DNA from: Candidatus Heimdallarchaeota archaeon
Lineage (GTDB): Archaea > Asgardarchaeota > Heimdallarchaeia > Hodarchaeales > Hodarchaeaceae
Length of the DNA stretch: 64,000 bases
Assembly (NCBI GenBank): GCA_011364965.1
Contig: RDOB01000004.1
Span: forward strand, 197,003-261,002
Direction of reading: 5' to 3'
The notes below the pieces were generated by a model. That model was not told the DNA's origin and did not search any database. It saw only the letters and a program-made list of their open reading frames with translations. Numbering within the stretch: the stretch's first letter is position 1; the number at the start of each line of letters is the position of its first letter. Shown one piece after another: positions 18,359 to 26,930 of this stretch. The translations under genes were made by a program, and so were the position numbers.

Positions 18359-20197
18359 ATGCGAATAGTTGTCTTGAATAAGGATAAATGCAAACCTAAA
18401 AAGTGTGTCAAAGAATGCAGAGGATCATGTCCTGTGGTGCGCTCAGGTACGGAAATGTTTGAATTTGAAACCTCTGAGTCCCAACCAATTATCCATGAAA
18501 ATTTTTGTACGGGTTGTGGTATTTGTCCTAGGATATGTCGATTTCATGCTTTAACTATCATCAATACTCCAGAAAGATTGGATCAGGAGTTGACTCATAG
18601 CTTTGGGAGGAATAGTTTTCATTTATTCCGTTTACCATTGGTTAAACCAGGCAGTGTAAATGGATTTGTAGGACAAAACGGCATTGGAAAATCCACCGCT
18701 CTTAAAATCCTTTCAGGAGATTTAATCCCGAACTTTGGCGATCATGATGTTCCAGCTTCTTGGAATCGTGTTCGAGAATATTATAAAGGCACTGAACTGC
18801 AAAATTACTTTCAAAAAATGATGGATGAAGATATTAAATGTGTTAGAAAGCCTCAATATATAGACAACATTCCAAGGCTTGTTAAAGGATCAGTGCAGGA
18901 AGTTATAACCAAATTTGATGAACGCGGAGTAGCCACTGACCTAAAGGAGGAGCTTGCTCTTACAAAAATTTGGACACGAAATATCGATGTTTTATCAGGA
19001 GGGGAGTTACAAAAAGTAGCTATCGGGGTAGCAATGGCTAGAGAAGCAGATATTTATCTTTTTGACGAACCTTCATCTTTCCTAGATATCAACGAGCGTT
19101 TACGAACAGGAAAAGCCATTAGGCAACTAATAGAGAATAAAAAAACTGTAATTGTTGTAGAACATGATCTTGCGGTTCTTGATTACCTTTCTGATTATGT
19201 AACTATGTTTTATGGAGATCCGGGATCGTATGGAATAGTTTCACAAATCTATTCTGAGAAAGAAGGAATAAATGTGTTCCTAGATGGTTATATTCCTTCT
19301 GAAAATATGCGATTCCGAGATTATTCCATTTCTATAGAAAAATCAGCAGCTCGTGAAAAAAGAATTTCCTCTGACCCCATTCTAGAGTACAATGAATTAA
19401 CAAAAGTATTTCAGGAAGGGGATTTTTCTCTGAGTGTTCGAAGCGGAGTAATTCATCAGAATGAAATCATAGGCATTCTGGGGCCAAATGGTATAGGGAA
19501 AACAACCTTTATTAAAATGTTAGCAGGATTGGAACTTCCAACCAAAGGTACCGTTACTCATATAGAAAAAACTTCGAAAGATGAGACTGAAGAGGTCAAG
19601 GAGGAAACTAAAAAGCAGCTAAAAATCGCATATAAACCTCAATATATAGCAATTGATTCTGATTTAACAGTGGAAAATTATTTATTGAAGGAAGGAGGAG
19701 CGATTACAGCTATTCCTCAATTTAGAAGCGAAATTGTCCGTCCTTTCGGCATTGAAGGATTATTCGATCAACCTGTTAATAGATTAAGCGGAGGTGAACT
19801 TCAGAAAGTGGCAATAGTTGTAACTTTGGCCAAAGAGGCGGATTTATACTTATTTGATGAACCTTCAGCTTTCTTATCGATAGAAGACAGACTTAATGCA
19901 GCCAAATCCATTAGAAAAACTATTCAAAACAGAAATGCGGCTGCATTTGTTGTTGAACATGATATTGTAACTCAAGACTATGCAAGTGATCGAATTATAG
20001 TCTTTTTGGGAGATCCAGGTAAATTTGGAAGAGCTTATGCCCCCTCTGCCGTACGTACTGGAATGAATCGATTCCTTGGAAATATAAAAATCACTTTTCG
20101 TCGAGATCCCCGATCTGGTAGACCTCGTGTTAATAAATTAGACTCGAAACTTGATCGTCAACAAAAAAGTCAGGGCGAATATTACTATGAGAAATAA
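18359..20197 (+). CDS. abce1: ABCE1 ribosome-recycling ATPase (Rli1)
   Basis: Splits ribosomes after termination, with aRF1 (50694-51938) and Pelota. The N-terminus has the two-cluster iron-sulfur domain (CKPKKCVKECRGSCPV and CTGCGICPRICRF). Two ABC domains follow: Walker A GQNGIGKST and GPNGIGKTT, signatures LSGGELQKVAIG and LSGGELQKVAIV, Walker B DEPSSFLD and DEPSAFLS. The frame opens at a GTG (18341), but ABCE1 proteins start at MRIVV, so ATG 18359 is preferred. Tsr3 overlaps its end by 11 bases. Confidence 0.96.
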   Translation: MRIVVLNKDKCKPKKCVKECRGSCPVVRSGTEMFEFETSESQPIIHENFCTGCGICPRICRFHALTIINTPERLDQELTHSFGRNSFHLFRLPLVKPGSVNGFVGQNGIGKSTALKILSGDLIPNFGDHDVPASWNRVREYYKGTELQNYFQKMMDEDIKCVRKPQYIDNIPRLVKGSVQEVITKFDERGVATDLKEELALTKIWTRNIDVLSGGELQKVAIGVAMAREADIYLFDEPSSFLDINERLRTGKAIRQLIENKKTVIVVEHDLAVLDYLSDYVTMFYGDPGSYGIVSQIYSEKEGINVFLDGYIPSENMRFRDYSISIEKSAAREKRISSDPILEYNELTKVFQEGDFSLSVRSGVIHQNEIIGILGPNGIGKTTFIKMLAGLELPTKGTVTHIEKTSKDETEEVKEETKKQLKIAYKPQYIAIDSDLTVENYLLKEGGAITAIPQFRSEIVRPFGIEGLFDQPVNRLSGGELQKVAIVVTLAKEADLYLFDEPSAFLSIEDRLNAAKSIRKTIQNRNAAAFVVEHDIVTQDYASDRIIVFLGDPGKFGRAYAPSAVRTGMNRFLGNIKITFRRDPRSGRPRVNKLDSKLDRQQKSQGEYYYEK

Positions 20198-20762
20198 GCC
20201 CCGTACAAAACCAAAAGTTATAATTTTCCATGCAAACCAATGTGATCGAAGAAAATGCACAGGGATAAAACTGTATCATTTCTTTACCCAAGGAAGATTC
20301 AAGACTATAAAGTCTCTTCGATTAGTTAAAAATTTTTCTCAAGTTCCCCGTTACTCTTTAATATTAAACCCTCTTTCCTCAACAATCCTTTCCTATATGG
20401 ATTTGCCAATTTATAATCAATCAGGTTTAACTGTATTAGATTGTTCGTGGAATCAAGCTGAAACGATTTTTGCTAAATCATTTCCCAACATGAGACGATT
20501 ACCAACCCTAGTGGCCGCTAATCCAGTAAATTATGGAAAAATCGGTAAATTATCCACTATAGAAGCACTTTCTGCTTCATTTTGGATTATGAGAGAGAAT
20601 GATATTGCAAGAGAGATATTGGAGGTATTTAGCTGGGGTGTACAATTTTTTGCCCTTAATATGGAATTATTAGAGGAGTATTCAGCTTCTAATACCAGCG
20701 ATGAAATCTTGATGAGGGAATCTGAATATTTTAATAGAGAAGCAGAAGTCAGATTTGACTAA
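20187..20762 (+). CDS. tsr3: TSR3-like rRNA aminocarboxypropyltransferase
   Basis: Transfers the acp group from SAM to the hypermodified uridine of small-subunit helix 31. Family marks: CDRRKCTGIKL near the N-terminus, LDCSW, and the long block RRLPTLVAANPVNYGK followed by KLSTIEALSA. The ATG at 20187 lies inside the ABCE1 stop region. Co-transcription with ABCE1, which also works at the small subunit, fits. Confidence 0.9.
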   Translation: MRNKPRTKPKVIIFHANQCDRRKCTGIKLYHFFTQGRFKTIKSLRLVKNFSQVPRYSLILNPLSSTILSYMDLPIYNQSGLTVLDCSWNQAETIFAKSFPNMRRLPTLVAANPVNYGKIGKLSTIEALSASFWIMRENDIAREILEVFSWGVQFFALNMELLEEYSASNTSDEILMRESEYFNREAEVRFD

Positions 20763-20845
20763 AGAAACTATTAAGTTCAATATTCTATTCCCCTCCTGTT
20801 AGCCTAATACCTCGAGATAAAGTACATGATTGGAGTAATTTCCTG

Positions 20846-21313
20846 ATGACTGAAGATAAGCTGTTGAAAGTGACATTACTTGGTGTAAAACAGTCAGTTA
20901 AAGGAAATAAGTTTATTTTCATGGGAGAAACCGAAGAATGTCCTTCCTGCCGATTACAAGGAGCTTGTTTAAAATTAGAAAAAAATCGAGTTTATGAAGT
21001 AGCTAGTGTTCGGGATACAATACACTCCTGTGCTGTGTTTGAAGAGGGAGTTAGAACGGTGGAAATTTTTGAACCGATGTATATAATCTCCACGGGAGCA
21101 AAACTAGCTGTTGAAAGTGCAATATTTACATTTACTCCACGAGAATGTGATTTGATGGATTGTCCTCATTTTAACCATCATTGTCTTCCACCTTATCTGA
21201 AAGAGGGAGAAAAATTCAAAATTATTCAAGTTTTTGATACACAGGTCGAGTGCCAACAGGGATACAAATTAAAACTAGTAGAAGCTGAACGTACGAACAA
21301 TAATAATATATAA
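20846..21313 (+). CDS. UPF0179 family protein
   Basis: Archaeal protein of unknown function, 155 residues. Conserved cysteines: CPSCRLQGAC near the N-terminus, SCAVFE, and the CDLMDCPHFNHHCLPP block, a likely metal or iron-sulfur site. It follows TSR3 and precedes the FKBP gene, all on one strand with short gaps, so it is probably part of this translation-related transcript. Function is not known for the family. Confidence 0.8.
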   Translation: MTEDKLLKVTLLGVKQSVKGNKFIFMGETEECPSCRLQGACLKLEKNRVYEVASVRDTIHSCAVFEEGVRTVEIFEPMYIISTGAKLAVESAIFTFTPRECDLMDCPHFNHHCLPPYLKEGEKFKIIQVFDTQVECQQGYKLKLVEAERTNNNNI

Positions 21314-21331
21314 ACTCTTTGAGGGAATAAT

Positions 21332-22069
21332 ATGCCGATAACAGAAAATGATTGGATTAAGATAAATTATACAGGCCGATTAAAAGAGAATAATAAAGTG
21401 TTTGATACAACATATGAAGAAGTGGCCCGTGCTGAACAGATTTATGATGAAAAACGAGTATATTCTCCATTGCTTTGTCGTGCAGGAGATGAAAAATTCC
21501 TCATCCCAGGTTTAGCTAAAAAACTTGTGGGGATGGAACTGGAAACACCTCAAACCTTTAACATCCCAACCTTAGAAGCATATGGAGTAAGGGATAGTCG
21601 AAAGATAGAAATGGTTCCCACTAAAAGATTACGTAAGGCAAATATCGATCCACGAATAGGAATGCGAGTACAAATTTCAGGACGAAGTGGGACCATTATT
21701 CAAGTTGGTGGAGGTAGATCCCGAGTTGATTTCAATCACCCCCTCGCAGGGAAAGATCTTATCTTCGAAGTCACTATTCAAGAGCAAATAGAAGATGTAG
21801 CAACAATTCGAAAAGAAATCATATCTAGGAGACTCCCTGGAGTGAACATGGAAGAAGTGAAAATAGATGTGTCTGAGGATGAGCAAAAGATCTCTATATT
21901 GTTGCCAAACTATTTAATATTCATGGAAGGTCTTGCAATCGCAAAATATTCATTAGCTACAGAACTGCGTGATCTACTAGATTATAAAATCGTAGAATAT
22001 ATTGATCGTTTTGATTACACAGAAAAGGAAGAACCAGAAAAGAAAGAGATCGCAGAAGAGGAAGAGTAG
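21332..22069 (+). CDS. FKBP-type peptidyl-prolyl isomerase, long archaeal form
   Basis: Folding catalyst and chaperone. The FKBP core starts WIKINYTGRLKENNKVFDTT, with an insert-in-flap segment and return strands (GRSGTIIQVGGGRSRVDFNHPLAGK is the classic SlyD/FKBP segment). The C-terminal ~90 residues form the extra domain of long archaeal FKBPs and end in a Glu/Lys-rich tail. A GAGGGAATA ribosome site precedes the ATG. Cytosolic, no signal peptide. Confidence 0.92.
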   Translation: MPITENDWIKINYTGRLKENNKVFDTTYEEVARAEQIYDEKRVYSPLLCRAGDEKFLIPGLAKKLVGMELETPQTFNIPTLEAYGVRDSRKIEMVPTKRLRKANIDPRIGMRVQISGRSGTIIQVGGGRSRVDFNHPLAGKDLIFEVTIQEQIEDVATIRKEIISRRLPGVNMEEVKIDVSEDEQKISILLPNYLIFMEGLAIAKYSLATELRDLLDYKIVEYIDRFDYTEKEEPEKKEIAEEEE

Positions 22070-22120
22070 GTTAATTAATTTCCTTTTTTTCGTTTAATAA
22101 TATCAAAATAGGAGAGTTTT

Positions 22121-22138
22121 GAGTCCTTTTTTGGACTC
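22121..22138. terminator. Hairpin between convergent genes
   Basis: Perfect GAGTCC-TTTTTT-GGACTC stem-loop in the 98-base gap between the FKBP stop and the L24e stop. A T-run lies in the loop and others just upstream (22083-22090), so it may help end both transcripts. Confidence 0.4.
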
Positions 22139-22167
22139 GAACATTATAGTTGTGAATATTGTGCAGT

Positions 22168-22362
22168 TCAAGTAACTTTGATTTTAGGTTCGTATTTCTT
22201 AGTCCACTTGAATTTTCGGGGATCACGTTTGAAATCAATTAAGGAACGTTTGCATTTACGACTACAAAGCCTAATTACTTGACCATTTTTCCGTACAAAG
22301 GAAAAACCAGTCCCTGGTTCAATATCATGGGCACAGAACGCACATTGGAATATTCTTACCAT
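22168..22362 (-). CDS. rpl24e: Large-subunit ribosomal protein L24e
   Basis: 64-residue zinc-ribbon protein: FQCAFCAHDIEPGTG and LCSRKC supply four cysteines; the basic tail RDPRKFKWTKKY is typical. A GTG at 22371 is in frame, but ATG 22362 has GGTG six bases before it and matches the usual MVR start. Third of a ribosomal protein trio L7Ae-S28e-L24e, the standard archaeal order. Confidence 0.95.
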   Translation of the reverse strand: MVRIFQCAFCAHDIEPGTGFSFVRKNGQVIRLCSRKCKRSLIDFKRDPRKFKWTKKYEPKIKVT

Positions 22363-22381
22363 TGGATTCACCTTTTTATTA

Positions 22382-22597
22382 TTATGGACGCTTCAAGTTT
22401 CGAGCTTCTCGCTCTGTTTCTCGGAGCATTAGGACATCACCTTGTCTTATTGGCCCCTTTACATTACGAACAATAATTCGTCCTCTATCTCTGCCTTCTA
22501 GGACTCGAACTCGAACCTGTGTGATTTCTCCTGTGACACCAGTTCGACCGATGATTTGTAATACTTCCGATGGTATGGAGATATCTTCCTCACTCAT
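22382..22597 (-). CDS. rps28e: Small-subunit ribosomal protein S28e
   Basis: 71 residues with the S28e OB-fold block: [20 protein letters not shown], then [20 protein letters not shown] and the C-terminal [10 protein letters not shown]. Lies between L7Ae and L24e on the minus strand with gaps of about 20 bases, part of one operon. Confidence 0.96.
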   Translation of the reverse strand: MSEEDISIPSEVLQIIGRTGVTGEITQVRVRVLEGRDRGRIIVRNVKGPIRQGDVLMLRETEREARNLKRP

Positions 22598-22616
22598 TTA
22601 ACAATCACCGAAGTCT

Positions 22617-22994
22617 TCAAATTCCCGCCAACTCTTTTATTCGAGTTGCTAAATTATCTATTTTAGCTTTTGCTTCGCCTTCCTTGACTATTGAGCAGCT
22701 AGCAGTCTTTACACCAAGATTACAGGCTTTTCCGAGTGAATCCTTGCTTTCCACAAATAGGTAAGGTATTTTTTTGTCCTTACACAGAAGGGGTAAATGA
22801 GCAACAATTTCTGGAGGATCCACGTCCATTGCAATGAATACTAATCGTGCATCTCCACGTTCGATACTTTTTGTAGTCTCATTTGTACCTTTACGAATAT
22901 TTTCAGGATCTGTACTTACAGTTTCCAGCACAGTTAAGGCATCATTTTCTAGGCCATCAGGTTGATCATAATTTACAAAAAATGGTTTACTCAT
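22617..22994 (-). CDS. rpl7ae: Ribosomal protein L7Ae
   Basis: K-turn-binding protein of the large subunit and also of box C/D and H/ACA RNPs and archaeal RNase P. Seen: GTNETTKSIERGDARLVFIA, the RNA-binding loop, then DVDPPEIVAHLPLLC and IPYLFVESKDSLGKACN. 125 residues as usual. Leads the trio with S28e and L24e; IPP isomerase lies upstream on the same strand, 142 bases away. Confidence 0.97.
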   Translation of the reverse strand: MSKPFFVNYDQPDGLENDALTVLETVSTDPENIRKGTNETTKSIERGDARLVFIAMDVDPPEIVAHLPLLCKDKKIPYLFVESKDSLGKACNLGVKTASCSIVKEGEAKAKIDNLATRIKELAGI

Positions 22995-23136
22995 ATGATT
23001 GCGACCTCCAGGGTCTTATTTCGAATTGAATAGTCATACCCAATCCTTGGTCGGGCATTTTAAACGCTCTACTCGTAATAATAAAAAGGTTCGTTAAGAC
23101 CTATCAGAAAAAGAATGTGTTTTTTCAATTATATTT

Positions 23137-24276
23137 TCATTTCTTCTCTCGCTGAAGGTATTCCTTTGGATTAATGCCATAATAATGCAAAATTTCAGCC
23201 GTTTTTCCTGTAATCACAAGCGGTGCGTGTTTCAATTCATTAATTGACTGACAACCTGTTAAAAAACATGTTAATCGAATTTGATATTCAATTTCCTTGA
23301 TCAGCGCGATTACGGCATCTGTAGAATGAGATTGAGTAGCAAAAAGGAATGGGATTGCCATCCCAGCTGCATCAGCTCCAAGAGCAATTAATTTTGCGAC
23401 ATCCAATCCATTTCTTACTCCTCCTGACCCAATTATTACACCTTCAAAATTTTTTGTCGATAAAATAGTACTAATTGCTGTGGGAATTCCCCAATCCCAG
23501 AAGATTTCTCCAGCTTTCTTTAGTAGAGGAGTGTTGGCACGAATTGATTCTACTCCAGCCCATGAAGTTCCACCAACACCTTGAATATCTATCGCAGAGA
23601 ATCCCATCTCTTTGATTGATTTTATATCTTTGAGGCTAAATCCTGATCCGACTTCTTTGGCAATAACAGGAACTTTGCTACTTTTAATTATTCTTGTGGT
23701 TTTAGCTATCAATTCTTTAAGATCAGTATCGCCTTCAGGTTGGATAGCTTCTTGTAATGGATTGAAATGGATAGCAACTGCTGTTGCTGAAATCATATCT
23801 GCAATTTCATTAAACTCATCCCCTGATAATCCAAGTGCTATCTGTCCCGCTCCAATATTTCCTATGATCAGAGAATCAGGTGCTTGTTCTCTGACAATCT
23901 TAAATGTCTCTCTGAGATCTTTATCTTCTAAAGCTGCCCGTTGACTTCCTACACCCATTCCGATACCTAATTTATTAGCTGCTTTAGATAAAAAATGATT
24001 TAATTTGTAAGCAAAATCATGCCCTCCAGTCATCCCAGATATTACCAAAGGTATATTTAGTTTCTTGCCAAATATTTCAGTAGATATATCAATTTCGTTT
24101 AAAGAAAGCTGAGTTGTAGCTCGATGGATAAAAGAAATGTCATCTAAGCCAGTTGTTACTGTTTGAGCTTGAACATCGTGTTCTAAACATATCTGAAGAT
24201 GAGCTAATTTTCTATCTGAAGTGATAGATTCTTTTTCGTCCGCTTGATCTTTCGATTTTGTATATTGAATTTCCAT
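23137..24276 (-). CDS. fni: Isopentenyl-diphosphate delta-isomerase, type 2 (FMN)
   Basis: Interconverts IPP and DMAPP. FMN-dependent TIM barrel: RKLAHLQICLEHDVQ start, PLVISGMTGG, GIGMGVGSQRAALED, VIAKEVGSGFS, GGTSW and GSGGVRNGLDVAKLIALGA. The 379-residue length is slightly longer than usual (about 350). Last isoprenoid gene of the cluster, 32 bases after UbiX, giving the final step of the pathway encoded upstream. Confidence 0.95.
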   Translation of the reverse strand: MEIQYTKSKDQADEKESITSDRKLAHLQICLEHDVQAQTVTTGLDDISFIHRATTQLSLNEIDISTEIFGKKLNIPLVISGMTGGHDFAYKLNHFLSKAANKLGIGMGVGSQRAALEDKDLRETFKIVREQAPDSLIIGNIGAGQIALGLSGDEFNEIADMISATAVAIHFNPLQEAIQPEGDTDLKELIAKTTRIIKSSKVPVIAKEVGSGFSLKDIKSIKEMGFSAIDIQGVGGTSWAGVESIRANTPLLKKAGEIFWDWGIPTAISTILSTKNFEGVIIGSGGVRNGLDVAKLIALGADAAGMAIPFLFATQSHSTDAVIALIKEIEYQIRLTCFLTGCQSINELKHAPLVITGKTAEILHYYGINPKEYLQREKK

Positions 24277-24308
24277 TCACCATTCGCTCGCTATTCACAT
24301 ATTTTTCT

Positions 24309-24896
24309 TCACTCTGATTTTTTTCTTTCATTCCAACGTTTAAAACTAGTATTAGGGATATTCAAGCAATCTAATACTTTACCTGTGATGAAATTGTACA
24401 AATCCTGAAGTGATTGAGGATTATGATAAAATCCGGGAGCTAGGGGGAGAATAGTTGCACCATAGGTGGCTAATTTTGCTAGGTTGTGAAGGCATGCAGG
24501 GCTTACTGGGGTTTCACGGAATGCTACAATCAGAGATTTACGCATTTTTAGCATATTATCTGCAGCACGAGAGATTAAATCTCCTGTATACCCATTTGCA
24601 ATGTTACTCACGGATTTCACTGTAGCAGGAATGACTATCATACCATCAACAAGGAATGAACTACTTGATATTGATGCACTCATATTTTTATTATCATAGA
24701 GATAGTTTACGAGACTCTCAAGGTCTGAGAGCTTTAGTTCTGTTTCATCAGCTAACACATAATTTGCCCACTCACTTGTAATAACATGAACTTCTATTCC
24801 ATTTGCTTTAAGAGCTTTAATAACCTCTATACCGTAGATAATCCCAGAAGCTCCAGTCAAGCCTACAATAATTCTTTTAGACTCCAAATCACACAC
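24309..24896 (-). CDS. ubiX: UbiX-type flavin prenyltransferase
   Basis: Makes prenylated FMN, the cofactor of UbiD-type decarboxylases. Rossmann-like start IIVGLTGASGIIYGIEVI, then ISSSSFLVDGMIVIPATVKSVSNIANGY and the FRETPVSPACLHNLAKLA block. GTG start at 24896. Its presence beside the UbiD homologue at 26931-28238 fits the anhydromevalonate phosphate decarboxylase, which needs this cofactor. Confidence 0.93.
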   Translation of the reverse strand: MCDLESKRIIVGLTGASGIIYGIEVIKALKANGIEVHVITSEWANYVLADETELKLSDLESLVNYLYDNKNMSASISSSSFLVDGMIVIPATVKSVSNIANGYTGDLISRAADNMLKMRKSLIVAFRETPVSPACLHNLAKLATYGATILPLAPGFYHNPQSLQDLYNFITGKVLDCLNIPNTSFKRWNERKKSE

Positions 24897-25007
24897 TCAC
24901 CAGATGAGAATGGAATATCTGTTTCAAATTCTGAAAGTTTGAGGGGTAATTAATAATTGTGTCCTACTTTGAGGAAATAATAAAATTATTATTATTTTAT
25001 TTCAATC

Positions 25008-25195
25008 TTACTCCTTTTCTAGCTTAATCCCTTCTTGTGTAATTCCAATGTCAATAAGCATTATACCATGATCTTTCCATTCTTGAATAACCATTTCAGA
25101 AGCTCTTTTACTAAAAGCTACTCCAATACTACATCACCCCCTTCGACACCTGAAAATTTTGCAACAGCTCCATTTCATTAGTATCTTCTCCTATT
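25008..25195 (-). pseudogene. Gene relic inside the mevalonate cluster
   Basis: A 41-codon open stretch ending in TAA at 25008 reads as a good C-terminus (SKRASEMVIQEWKDHGIMLI then DIGITQEGIKLEKE). Just upstream the matching text continues in another frame (AVAKFSGVEGGDVV), separated by a TGA. This suggests the tail of a frameshifted gene in the 449-base gap between UbiX and the dehydratase small subunit. The family is not recognised, and no intact start remains. Confidence 0.4.
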
Positions 25196-25345
25196 TGAAA
25201 GCTCGTTTGAATTTATTATGTTCTATGTAAATCAACCCTTAATTAAGCTCCTCGTTGAGAAAAGCAAAAATAAAATATTAGAAAAAAAGAAGTTTTTATG
25301 GTCTCAGGAACGGAGAATAGAGAAAGAAAGGGGAGAAAGAATGAT

Positions 25346-25735
25346 TTATTGGACTTGAACTGTTGCATTATTCGCATCGATTGAAAGTTTCATACCAGTA
25401 GAAATTTGGGAAATATCAATCTGATCTACACAAGGAATCTCCCCGATAATACATCCAACTGCAACAATGGCTTCGCAATCTTTAAGAATAAGCCCCTTCG
25501 GACCCTTACCAGTTTTAGCCATTTGATAGAGAACATAGGATCCAACAGTAGATCCTTTACCTGAGGGAAAGACCAAAATTTTGTCCACGATGCTTTGGCC
25601 TTCTAATTCATGGCCTTTTTCAACTACAATACCATTTTCTGGATCAACACCACCGTAAAAAGAAATACTTTGAGTGGTAACCAAAGCTTCTCCTTCAGTT
25701 TTACCTTTGTAGATTCTTCTACCTGTTAATTTCAT
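25346..25735 (-). CDS. Phosphomevalonate dehydratase small subunit (AcnX swivel domain)
   Basis: Small subunit of the aconitase-X-type enzyme that dehydrates 5-phosphomevalonate to trans-anhydromevalonate 5-phosphate. The swivelling-domain text is ISFYGGVDPENGIVVEKGHELEG then VFPSGKGSTVGSYVLYQ and the VAVGCIIGEIPCVD end. The frame opens earlier (25759), but ATG 25735 shares TAATG with the stop of the large subunit and has GGAGG upstream. Translation is therefore coupled. Confidence 0.92.
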   Translation of the reverse strand: MKLTGRRIYKGKTEGEALVTTQSISFYGGVDPENGIVVEKGHELEGQSIVDKILVFPSGKGSTVGSYVLYQMAKTGKGPKGLILKDCEAIVAVGCIIGEIPCVDQIDISQISTGMKLSIDANNATVQVQ

Positions 25736-26916
25736 TATTCCATAGCCTCCTCTAAACATTTATCCATCGACATTAGCTTCACAGAAAATTTATTCCGACC
25801 CGATCCATAATAACACATCTTAGCTGAATCGGATGCTAATCCATGGAAACGACCCTTTATAGGAGCGACAACACAGCAGGTATCAGCAGCAATTTTCGCA
25901 CCAGAGTCCTCAATCATCTTTGTGAACCCCATACGATCTGCAATCTGTTTTGTTGGACGAGCAGTTGTAATCCAAACTTCTTTCTTGGGATTGATTTTCT
26001 TCCCTTCAAGTTTCTTGGCAATATATTCTAATTCAGATAATGAAGCATGGGGACAGCCAAGACTGATGAAATCTATTTCAGTGTCATCATCTAACTCGCT
26101 GAAGGCTTTTTTCATATCAGCATCAGTAACATCTATGCTTTCATCAGGAATTTTCTTGACTCTATCAGGAGTAATTCCTTCCATGTGGAAAAGTGCCACA
26201 CCGCCATATGTAGCATAAGAGGCACAGAACGATTTAAGCTCTTCAACAGTTGCTTTAGGAATACCAGTAATGTAGGTTATTTTATCACCTAAACGGTCCC
26301 CTAAAACCTTTCCCAAAGCACCGAACTGGTAAGTACCTTTAACCTGTGTTTTAACATTAATACGAATTTCGGGTTGACGATTCTCCTCAAGATGAAATCC
26401 GTATTCGGGGGTTTTACCAACAAGAGCAGCACTCAGAGCACTAGGTCCGCCTTCACGATTCGTACGCGCACCTAAAACAGAGTTAGCGTAACAAACTGCA
26501 CTACTTTCCGACCAAGCAATGTGTTGACCATAATGAGGCAGATTTCCATATAAATAGGGGGTACAGGAACATGTAGTAATAATTCCCATCCTTCCAAAGG
26601 CATCAACAACTCGCTGTTGATTCCTAGCAAACTCTTCATTAATAGCAAGTTTTCTCCATTCTTCTAGATCCATTCCTGCGGGATTCAGGGTGGTAAAAAC
26701 TCGCACTCTGCCATCGTTGGCCATATCTGCTAGCCAATCAAGGCCTGGTTCATTTAAATTAGCATAGCTGACACCTGCTACTTGAACAGATGTTATTTCA
26801 ATTAAACGCTTTGCGCCGTAAATTTCACCTAAAGTTATCAAAATTTCCATTGCTTTTCTAGTAGCTTCTCCATATTTCCCTTCAGCCATTTCTTGTTCTT
26901 CAGTAGTAAGTTCCAT
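25735..26916 (-). CDS. Phosphomevalonate dehydratase large subunit (AcnX)
   Basis: Catalytic subunit with the iron-sulfur cluster. Recognisable AcnX blocks: CSCTPYLYGNLPHYGQHIAWSE (cluster Cys and active site), SVLGARTNREGGPSALSAAL, ISLGCPHASLSELEYI and AADTCCVVAPIKG. The first ATG (26931) shares TAATG with the upstream stop; ATG 26916 has GAGG nine bases before it and is preferred. Tightly coupled with the small subunit and the decarboxylase. Confidence 0.93.
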   Translation of the reverse strand: MELTTEEQEMAEGKYGEATRKAMEILITLGEIYGAKRLIEITSVQVAGVSYANLNEPGLDWLADMANDGRVRVFTTLNPAGMDLEEWRKLAINEEFARNQQRVVDAFGRMGIITTCSCTPYLYGNLPHYGQHIAWSESSAVCYANSVLGARTNREGGPSALSAALVGKTPEYGFHLEENRQPEIRINVKTQVKGTYQFGALGKVLGDRLGDKITYITGIPKATVEELKSFCASYATYGGVALFHMEGITPDRVKKIPDESIDVTDADMKKAFSELDDDTEIDFISLGCPHASLSELEYIAKKLEGKKINPKKEVWITTARPTKQIADRMGFTKMIEDSGAKIAADTCCVVAPIKGRFHGLASDSAKMCYYGSGRNKFSVKLMSMDKCLEEAME

Positions 26917-26930
26917 TTTCTTTAACCTCA

